Shown: positions 7,151-12,376 of the stretch, one piece after another | Layout: each line of letters starts with the position of its first letter | Position numbering within the stretch: the stretch's first letter is position 1 | Program-made: the position numbers and the translations under genes | DNA from: Clostridiales bacterium | Lineage (GTDB): Bacteria > Bacillota > Clostridia > Oscillospirales > Ruminococcaceae | Direction of reading: 5' to 3' | Assembly (NCBI GenBank): GCA_012523875.1 | Contig: JAAYSW010000058.1 | Coordinates: 1 to 12,376, forward strand | Length of the DNA: 12,376 nucleotides | Notes under the pieces: model-generated | What the model was told of the DNA's origin: nothing | Database searches by the model: none | What the model saw: only the letters and a program-made list of their open reading frames with translations

Positions 7151-7163
7151 CATAAAAGCTTAT

Positions 7164-7170
7164 AGTGGGG
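7164..7170 (+). promoter_or_regulatory. Ribosome binding site deciding the PBP2 start
   Basis: AGTGGGG ends 7 bases before ATG 7178 but only one base before the alternative GTG at 7172. Spacing therefore favours the ATG. Confidence 0.55.
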
Positions 7171-7177
7171 TGTGGAT

Positions 7178-9157
7178 ATGAAAGCCTTTTTAGAGAAATT
7201 TAATGCAATTTTTTTAGTAATTATCGTTCTTGTTTCCATGGCCTTTTGTGGATTAAGATTAATGAAAATTCAAATTGTCGATGGTTCTGATTATTTAAAT
7301 CAACCTAGAAACCCTTATATATCAAAACAAATCATCAATGCAACAAGGGGCGAAATTGTGGATATTAACTCAAAGCCAATTGTTGAAAATAAAGTAGCTT
7401 TCAGCGTTGTCATTGAAAACGCTTTCTTCCCTTCTGACAATGCTATTAGTAATGAAATTTTAAACAAAACCATTGCTATTCTTAAAGAATATGGGCATGA
7501 TTATATTGAATCTATTCCAATTACATTTGAAAAACCATATAATTTTAAAGAAAATAGGGAAACTGATGTTGAAAAGCTTAAATCTTCTCTTAACCTAAAT
7601 GTATATGCAACTGCCGAAAACTGTATCGATAAACTTATTGATGATTATGAAATTTCTAGTAAATACACAGATGAAGAAATTCGTATTATTGCTGGTATTC
7701 GTTATGAGATGTTATTAAAAAATTTCTCAATAAGTAATAAGTTTACACTTACACAGGATGTTTCAAATGGTGCTGTAACAAAAATTAAAGAGCTAGGCCT
7801 AGAATTATCAGGTGTGGATATCGCTGAAGAGCCAATTCGTGCTTATGCTCAGGTCGATGTTATTCCCCATGAAATTGGTACTGTTGGGCCAATTTACGCT
7901 GAAGAGTACGATGATTTGAAATATAAAGGATATGCATTAAATGATACAGTGGGAAAAAGTGGCATAGAATATGCTATGGAAGATTATTTGCGTGGTACAA
8001 ATGGCATTCGTGAGATATCGACCCTTAACGGAGCAGTTGTGGCATCAAAAATAACCCAAAATGTAACTCCAGGGAATACTGTAAAATTAACTATAGATAG
8101 TGATTTTCAAAGGAGAACCCAAGGTGTTTTAGAGGATTTTATAAAATATCTTAATACGATGCCAAAATACAAAAATGTGAGTGCTGGTGCTATTGTTGTT
8201 CTAGATGCTAAAACTGGTGCCGTTCTATCACTTGCAACTGCACCTACTTATACCATTGATGATTATATCGAAAATTATGATGAAATCTTGCAAAGGGAAA
8301 ACACCCCGCTTGTTAACCGTGCAACTGGCGGTCTTTATCGTCCTGGTTCAACCTTTAAGGTAATAACTGCAACGGCTGGTTTAAATGAAGGTGTTGTAAC
8401 AAATACAACAACCTTTTATTGCGGAAGGCATTACAAATTCCACGATATTACAGTTGGATGCACAGGCTTTCACTCAAATATTGCCGTTACACGTTCCATT
8501 CAGGTATCATGCAATATTTATTATTATGAATTAAGTCAAAGGCTCGGAATAAATAAAATCACAGAATATGCACAACTATATGGTTTAGGGCAGAAATTAG
8601 GTTTAGAATCGGGTGATTCAGTTGGTTACCTAGCTAATCCTGAAACATTCGAAAATTTAGGACTTGATTGGACTATAGGTCAGCTTTTACAGGCATCAAT
8701 TGGGCAATCAGAAATTGCAGTTACTCCCCTCCAATTAGCAACTGCTGCTTGCACTGTTGCTAATAAGGGAGTCCGTTATAAGCCCTATCTCGTAGATAGT
8801 ATTTATAACTACACTATGACCGAACAAATTAAAAAAACTGAACCTGTAATCGCTTCCCAAATTAATCTTAGTTATCCTGAAATTTATAATTATATCGAGG
8901 AAGGGATGATATTAGCTTCACAAAATACACCACGTGGGGAATATTCTCTAAATGGTTTAGGCTACGATGTTGCTATAAAAACTGGTACTCCTCAACAAGA
9001 TTCAAGGGTGCAAGATTCGGTATTTATAGGATATGCACCTGCCCATGATCCAGAAATAGCTTTTGCAGGAATTATTGAGGGTGGAGAGTATTCAAAATAC
9101 ATGATAAGAAAAATTTTAGATGCTTACTATTATACCGACGATGGCTCAACTATGTAG
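7178..9157 (+). CDS. mrdA: Class B penicillin-binding protein 2 (elongasome transpeptidase)
   Basis: From ATG 7178 the product has 659 residues. A short cytoplasmic N-terminus and one membrane anchor (about 9-29) lead into the class B dimerisation region with RGEIVD (57-62). The transpeptidase domain has all three active-site motifs: STFK with nucleophile S391, SCN at 444-446 and KTGT at 601-604. The helper segment SIGQSEIAVTPLQLA (507-521) is typical of PBP2. It cross-links side-wall peptidoglycan outside the membrane, working with MreBCD and the SEDS glycosyltransferase RodA. No rodA is seen next to it. A GTG at 7172 would add two residues but sits too close to the ribosome binding site. 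The 76-base gap after mreD contains a terminator-like hairpin. The symbol mrdA is by orthology with the rod-shape operon; pbpA or pbp2 is equally used. Confidence 0.93.
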   Translation: MKAFLEKFNAIFLVIIVLVSMAFCGLRLMKIQIVDGSDYLNQPRNPYISKQIINATRGEIVDINSKPIVENKVAFSVVIENAFFPSDNAISNEILNKTIAILKEYGHDYIESIPITFEKPYNFKENRETDVEKLKSSLNLNVYATAENCIDKLIDDYEISSKYTDEEIRIIAGIRYEMLLKNFSISNKFTLTQDVSNGAVTKIKELGLELSGVDIAEEPIRAYAQVDVIPHEIGTVGPIYAEEYDDLKYKGYALNDTVGKSGIEYAMEDYLRGTNGIREISTLNGAVVASKITQNVTPGNTVKLTIDSDFQRRTQGVLEDFIKYLNTMPKYKNVSAGAIVVLDAKTGAVLSLATAPTYTIDDYIENYDEILQRENTPLVNRATGGLYRPGSTFKVITATAGLNEGVVTNTTTFYCGRHYKFHDITVGCTGFHSNIAVTRSIQVSCNIYYYELSQRLGINKITEYAQLYGLGQKLGLESGDSVGYLANPETFENLGLDWTIGQLLQASIGQSEIAVTPLQLATAACTVANKGVRYKPYLVDSIYNYTMTEQIKKTEPVIASQINLSYPEIYNYIEEGMILASQNTPRGEYSLNGLGYDVAIKTGTPQQDSRVQDSVFIGYAPAHDPEIAFAGIIEGGEYSKYMIRKILDAYYYTDDGSTM

Positions 9158-9240
9158 GCACTTGGCTTATTATTCATACATTATTTATATAAGTTGTTTA
9201 ATGTGCACAAAATAGTTGTTAAAATCAAATCAAAACTCAC

Positions 9241-9286
9241 AATCTTCTATTTTATTAACAATTAATACTTTGTAATATTGAAGATT
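9241..9286 (+). repeat. Nested inverted repeats over the promoter of the MinD-like gene
   Basis: AATCTTC (9241-9247) is the reverse complement of GAAGATT (9280-9286). Inside it, TATTAA (9253-9258) and TTAATA (9262-9267) form a hairpin or operator-like palindrome around CAA, ending two bases before the -35 box. These could be protein-binding sites controlling the promoter. They are A+T-rich, so chance cannot be excluded. Confidence 0.35.
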
Positions 9287-9298
9287 TTATGATATAAT
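9270..9298 (+). promoter_or_regulatory. Promoter of the MinD-like ATPase gene and mgsA
   Basis: TTGTAA (9270-9275) and TATAAT (9293-9298) are 17 bases apart, and TGA directly before the -10 makes it an extended -10. It is as strong as the mreB promoter and marks a new transcription unit. The rest of 9158-9367 holds no gene, only a TGTGCACA palindrome at 9202-9209. I see no clear terminator after the PBP2 gene. Confidence 0.65.
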
Positions 9299-9355
9299 AT
9301 AAAAGGATTATAATGAGAATTTAGTGATTATTAAAAATATATTTAATTGCTTATG

Positions 9356-9362
9356 AAAGGAG
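9356..9362 (+). promoter_or_regulatory. Ribosome binding site fixing the start of the MinD-like gene
   Basis: AAAGGAG lies 5 bases before ATG 9368. The alternative in-frame TTG at 9347 has no comparable site and would place this motif inside the coding region. Confidence 0.8.
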
Positions 9363-9367
9363 TTCTT

Positions 9368-10105
9368 ATGTCAAAAGTAATTGCTGTTACTTCTGGTAAA
9401 GGTGGCACGGGTAAATCATCTATTTGCTCTGGGCTCGGCTATTCTTTGGCGAAAATGGGTAACCGTACCCTAATTATTGAACTCGATTTTGGATTAAGAT
9501 GTATTGATATCATCTTTGGTATATCAAATGAAATAAACCATGACTTAGGTTCTGTTCTCGAAGGTAAATGTGATCCTATTGATGCTGTTACTCAAGTTAG
9601 GACTGCAAGTAATTTAAATATTCTATGCGCTCCTAAAAACCCTTTTACAGTTGTTACAGCTGAACAAATTGCTGATATTTGCCAGCAAGTTAAGAAATAT
9701 TTCGACTATATTATTATAGATACTGGTGCAGGAATTAATTCTCATGTATTTGATATCGTAGAACAGTCTAATTTAATTCTGGTTATTACTACTCCAGATC
9801 CCATTTGTGTGCGTGATGCACAAATGATGTCAGACGAGTTTTATAAAAGAGGTAATCAACGTCAACGCCTTATTGTCAATAAGGTGAGCAAAAAAACTAT
9901 AATTAACAAAATAATTAAAGATCTTGATGAAATAATAGATACTATTGGTGTTCAACTAATTGGTGTGATTCCAGAGGATAATGAACTTATTATTGCTACT
10001 GGAAAGGGTTTTCCATTGCCTTATGAAGCCCCAAGTCTTATCGCTTTTGATGCGATTGCAAGGCGTATTAAAGGCGAGGATGTACCTCTTACCAAATTTA
10101 TTTAA
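9368..10105 (+). CDS. MinD-like ATPase (MinD/ParA superfamily) without membrane-targeting tail
   Basis: From ATG 9368 the product has 245 residues. The deviant Walker A motif GKGGTGKS (10-17) has K11 and K16, exactly as in E. coli MinD. Switch I reads ELDFGLRCIDIIFG (38-51) where MinD has D-x-D-x-GLRNLD, so D38 is E and N45 is C. Switch II reads IDTGAGI, not the MinD form D-x-PAGI; DTGAGI is more usual in FlhG/FleN-type relatives. GVIPEDNELIIATGKGFPL matches MinD. The protein stops at GEDVPLTKFI, where E. coli and Bacillus MinD continue with about 17-25 residues forming the amphipathic membrane-targeting helix. No minC or minE lies beside it. Position near mreBCD and a PBP2 favours a MinD origin. 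The function may be altered, so I give no gene symbol. Confidence 0.85.
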   Translation: MSKVIAVTSGKGGTGKSSICSGLGYSLAKMGNRTLIIELDFGLRCIDIIFGISNEINHDLGSVLEGKCDPIDAVTQVRTASNLNILCAPKNPFTVVTAEQIADICQQVKKYFDYIIIDTGAGINSHVFDIVEQSNLILVITTPDPICVRDAQMMSDEFYKRGNQRQRLIVNKVSKKTIINKIIKDLDEIIDTIGVQLIGVIPEDNELIIATGKGFPLPYEAPSLIAFDAIARRIKGEDVPLTKFI

Positions 10106-10142
10106 CTATACTTACTTCAATTTCTTTATACTTAATTTAAAA

Positions 10143-10155
10143 ACACAATTTGTGT
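10143..10155 (+). promoter_or_regulatory. Palindrome abutting the mgsA ribosome binding site
   Basis: ACACAA (10143-10148), a central T, then TTGTGT (10150-10155) form a perfect 6+1+6 inverted repeat. It touches the ribosome binding site AGAAAGGA (10156-10163), which is 7 bases before ATG 10171 and also fixes the mgsA start. As DNA it could be an operator. As RNA the one-base centre makes a poor hairpin, with four pairs and a 5-base loop at best. No known regulator is matched. Confidence 0.4.
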
Positions 10156-10170
10156 AGAAAGGACTTATAT

Positions 10171-10575
10171 ATGACAATCGCACTTATTGCTCATGACTCA
10201 AAAAAAGAATTAATGATACAATTTTGTATGGCATATAGTGGTGTTTTAACAAAACATAATTTATGTGCAACAGGTACTACTGGTAAACAAGTTGCAGAAA
10301 ATACAGGACTTAATATACAACGCTATTTAAGTGGCTCACAGGGCGGTGACCAACAAATTTCTGCTAGAATTTCTTGTAATGAAATAGATGTACTTGTGTT
10401 TTTTAGGGATCCAATTACACCAAAATCCCACGAACCTAATGATATGAATCTTTTAAGATTATGTGATGTCCATAATGTACCAGTCGCTACTAATATTGCC
10501 ACTGCTGAAGCACTTATACTTGCTTTGGAACGTGGTGATTTAGATTGGCGTGAAATTGGTAATCCATCATTATAA
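10171..10575 (+). CDS. mgsA: Methylglyoxal synthase
   Basis: This 134-residue protein converts dihydroxyacetone phosphate to methylglyoxal and phosphate, a bypass that frees phosphate when sugar phosphates build up. Family motifs are clear: ALIAHDSKK (4-12, H8), ATGTTGK (33-39), SGSQGGDQQISA (54-65) with the catalytic-position D60 (E. coli D71), FFRDP (77-81, D80), and SHEPNDMNLLRLCDVHNVPV followed by ATN. H87 matches E. coli H98. The E. coli D101 position, also reported as important for catalysis, aligns to N90, with an Asp next to it at 91. ATG 10171 is chosen because AGAAAGGA lies 7 bases upstream; the in-frame TTG at 10150 lies inside a palindrome before it. It follows the MinD-like gene by 65 bases with no terminator between. 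Confidence 0.93.
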   Translation: MTIALIAHDSKKELMIQFCMAYSGVLTKHNLCATGTTGKQVAENTGLNIQRYLSGSQGGDQQISARISCNEIDVLVFFRDPITPKSHEPNDMNLLRLCDVHNVPVATNIATAEALILALERGDLDWREIGNPSL

Positions 10576-10592
10576 TATGGAAATACTTTATA

Positions 10593-10622
10593 TCGTCCCT
10601 TTGATTTTAAGGGACGACTTTT
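10593..10622 (+). terminator. Intrinsic terminator after mgsA
   Basis: TCGTCCCTT (10593-10601) pairs perfectly with AAGGGACGA (10609-10617) around a 7-base loop. The stem is GC-rich for this genome and is followed by CTTTTC, a short T-run. This ends the MinD-like/mgsA unit before the hisS promoter. Confidence 0.75.
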
Positions 10623-10630
10623 CATGTGGA

Positions 10631-10660
10631 TTTTCATTTTGCTATATTAATAGCTATAAT
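10631..10660 (+). promoter_or_regulatory. Candidate promoter of hisS-aspS
   Basis: A perfect TATAAT lies at 10655-10660, 22 bases before the hisS ATG. At 18-base spacing TTTTCA (10631-10636) is a moderate -35. Within the spacer, GCTAT (10641-10645) and ATAGC (10650-10654) form a 5-base inverted repeat touching the -10. The leader would be only about 15 bases, enough for the ribosome binding site (AAAGGAG) but not for a T-box. Confidence 0.45.
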
Positions 10661-10682
10661 CTAAATAAAAAAGGAGTTTTTT

Positions 10683-11981
10683 ATGGCTTTATTAATTCAA
10701 AGACCCAATGGGACTGAAGATGTTATACCAAAGAATATTTATAAATGGCATACAATTGAAAAGGTTGCAAGGGAAGTTGCTGAGAAATATGGGTTTAAGG
10801 AAATCCGCATTCCTACATTTGAAAATACTAATTTATTTTTGCGTTCTGTAGGTGAAACAACCGATGTTGTGCAAAAGGAAATGTATACAGTTATTGCAAA
10901 GGAATCTAAATTTACTTTGCGTCCTGAAGGTACTGCTGGTGCTGTACGCTTAGTGATGCAAAATGGCTTACTCAATGAGCCTATGCCACAAAGATTGTAT
11001 TACATTCTCCCCTGTTTCAGACATGAACGCCCCCAAGCAGGAAGGCTTCGTGAATTTCATCAGTTTGGATTAGAGATGATTGGTAGTAAATCCCCTATTG
11101 CTGATGCAGAAGTTATTTCCCTTGCTAAAAATTTCATAGATAGGCTTGGTTTAAAAAATATTGCTTTATATATAAATTCTATTGGCTGCCCAACTTGCAG
11201 AGCAAAATATCATGAAGCTTTAAAAGATTTCTTTGAAAAGGATAAAGAAAATCTCTGCGAGACCTGTTTATCTAGGCTTGACAAAAACCCCATGCGTATT
11301 CTTGATTGTAAAAGTACGGTATGCTCTGAAATTTCAAGTAATGCACCACTGATTATTGATTATTTATGCGAGGATTGCTCAGATCATTTTGAAAAACTAA
11401 AGGGATATCTTAATGCCATGAATATTGAGTTTACTGTTAATCCTAAGATTGTTCGTGGACTAGATTACTATACTAAAACTGTTTTTGAGTTTATTACCAC
11501 TGATATCGGTGCACAAGGAACTATTTGTGGGGGTGGAAGATATGATGGACTTATTGAACAGCTTGGGGGAGCAACGACTCCTGCACTGGGATTTGCAATG
11601 GGAATTGAACGACTTATACTTACTATGGAAAGTCAAGGTTGTGAATTTATAGAGCCAAAAAAATGTGATTTATACCTTGCTCCCATGGGGGAAAATGCTT
11701 TGCATAGAATATTAACAATTGCTCATGGATTAAGAGAAGAAGGATATTGGGTTGAATATGATGTTGTCGGTAGGAGTTTAAAAGCACAAATGAAATATGC
11801 CGACAAAATAAATGCATTTTTTACAATGGTTCTAGGCGATAACGAACTAGACTCTAATAAGGCTATGTTAAAAAATATGTCTACGGGCGAACAAACGGAA
11901 ATTACTCTTGATGAAAATTTTTATTATAACTTTTCAAATATCGCTATCGCTGGTATGTTCAGGGAATCACTAGAACTTTAA
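10683..11981 (+). CDS. hisS: Histidine--tRNA ligase (HisRS)
   Basis: The product is 432 residues, a usual length for bacterial class II HisRS, which charges tRNA-His in the cytoplasm. PNGTEDVIP (8-16) is at the N-terminus. Motif 2 is CFRHERPQAGRLREFHQFG (111-129). The HisRS-specific RGLDYYTKTVFEF is at 258-270, GGGRYDGL at 283-290, and motif 3 ALGFAMGIERL at 301-311. The C-terminal anticodon-binding domain starts around 325. The middle insertion is rich in cysteine: CPTC (169-172), CETC (192-195), C209, C214 and CEDC (229-232), so metal binding is likely; I recall the same pattern in clostridial HisRS. A good AAAGGAG precedes the ATG. It is followed by aspS after 42 bases, a common gene pair in Firmicutes. 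Confidence 0.97.
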   Translation: MALLIQRPNGTEDVIPKNIYKWHTIEKVAREVAEKYGFKEIRIPTFENTNLFLRSVGETTDVVQKEMYTVIAKESKFTLRPEGTAGAVRLVMQNGLLNEPMPQRLYYILPCFRHERPQAGRLREFHQFGLEMIGSKSPIADAEVISLAKNFIDRLGLKNIALYINSIGCPTCRAKYHEALKDFFEKDKENLCETCLSRLDKNPMRILDCKSTVCSEISSNAPLIIDYLCEDCSDHFEKLKGYLNAMNIEFTVNPKIVRGLDYYTKTVFEFITTDIGAQGTICGGGRYDGLIEQLGGATTPALGFAMGIERLILTMESQGCEFIEPKKCDLYLAPMGENALHRILTIAHGLREEGYWVEYDVVGRSLKAQMKYADKINAFFTMVLGDNELDSNKAMLKNMSTGEQTEITLDENFYYNFSNIAIAGMFRESLEL

Positions 11982-12023
11982 TTACTATATATAGCATTTT
12001 ACTTTTAGGGGGATAAAATATTT

Positions 12024-12376
12024 ATGTTAGATAATATGAATGGATTAAAGCGAACTCATTATTGTGGTGAAGTAACAGAAGTCGGTAAGGATGTTGTTGT
12101 TGGGGGTTTTGTTCAAAAAATCCGTGATTTAGGAAATCTTATCTTTATCGACCTAAGGGATAAAACTGGGATTGTTCAGCTTGCTTTCAATGAAGAAACA
12201 GAAAGATTAATCTTCGAAAAAGCTTCATCATGTAGAAGCGAATTTGTTCTTATGGCAAGGGGGACAGTTGCTAAACGTGCAAGTGTCAATACGGAAATTA
12301 AAACAGGTGAAGTAGAAATTATTGTTTCCGACCTACGAATTCTTTCAAAGGCACATACTACTCCATTTGAAATTCA
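12024..12376 (+). CDS. aspS: Aspartate--tRNA ligase (AspRS), N-terminal part
   Basis: The frame stays open to the window end, giving 117 complete codons. The start MLDNMNGLKRTHYCGEVTEV is followed by the OB-fold anticodon-binding domain with VVVGGFVQKIRDLGNLIFID and LRDKTGIVQLAF. These match the AspRS pattern RTHxCGE, then G-[WF]-V-x-x-x-RDxGxxxFIDLRDxxG-[IV]-[VL]-Q. The enzyme charges tRNA-Asp; the class II catalytic core lies beyond the window. The ribosome binding site AGGGGG (12007-12012) is 11 bases before ATG 12024, slightly far. An internal ATG at 12036 is possible but has no ribosome binding site of its own. It is probably co-transcribed with hisS. Confidence 0.95.
   Translation, partial: MLDNMNGLKRTHYCGEVTEVGKDVVVGGFVQKIRDLGNLIFIDLRDKTGIVQLAFNEETERLIFEKASSCRSEFVLMARGTVAKRASVNTEIKTGEVEIIVSDLRILSKAHTTPFEI

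Noticed and set aside
9216..9261. Rex-like TTGTTAA and TTAACAA half-sites upstream of the MinD-like gene
   Set aside because: Neither half has a matching partner at the required 4-base spacing.
10577..10682. Open frame starting at the ATG near 10579 between mgsA and hisS
   Set aside because: No ribosome binding site; it runs through the terminator stem and into hisS out of frame.
1..12376. A novel mobile, defence or biosynthetic system
   Set aside because: Every sizeable ORF has a recognisable housekeeping or conserved family, codon use looks even, and there are no transposase, integrase, array or terminal-repeat signals.

Overview
The window looks like a chromosomal housekeeping segment of a low-GC, Gram-positive-type anaerobe, most likely a Clostridia/Oscillospirales-like gut lineage. 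The basis is A+T-rich DNA, strong AAGGAG-type ribosome binding sites, a LexA with a GES-type catalytic motif, a DUF4321 protein, a long U32 protein next to zapA, and a Cys-rich HisRS. The lineage is inferred from gene content and protein style, not from a marker gene. All genes are on the + strand and codon use looks uniform. I see no mobile element, CRISPR array, tRNA, rRNA, phage gene or defence cassette, and no convincing novel multi-gene system.

Layout: (1) 1-1003, the 3' end of murC followed closely by lexA. (2) 1110-4278, zapA, a U32/DUF3656 protein, dut and a small DUF4321 membrane protein, probably one transcription unit with a candidate promoter just before zapA. (3) 4279-4614, a 336-base non-genic stretch holding a good extended -10 promoter and a structured mreB leader with a possible 15-codon upstream ORF. 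(4) 4615-9157, the elongasome genes mreB, mreC, mreD and a class B PBP2, with a terminator-like hairpin between mreD and the PBP2 gene. (5) 9158-10617, a promoter with nested inverted repeats, a MinD-like ATPase, mgsA and a GC-rich terminator. (6) 10618-12376, hisS and the start of aspS.

How they work together: MurC makes the peptidoglycan precursor. MreBCD and PBP2 build the side wall. ZapA, and possibly the MinD-like ATPase, belong to division and positioning. HisRS and AspRS charge tRNAs, Dut keeps dUTP out of DNA, and LexA controls the SOS response.

The points most worth checking are the MinD-like protein (no C-terminal membrane-targeting helix, altered switch motifs, no minC or minE beside it), the mreB leader with its upstream ORF, the hairpin between mreD and the PBP2 gene, the lexA gene close behind murC without a visible SOS box, and an altered acidic residue in MgsA.
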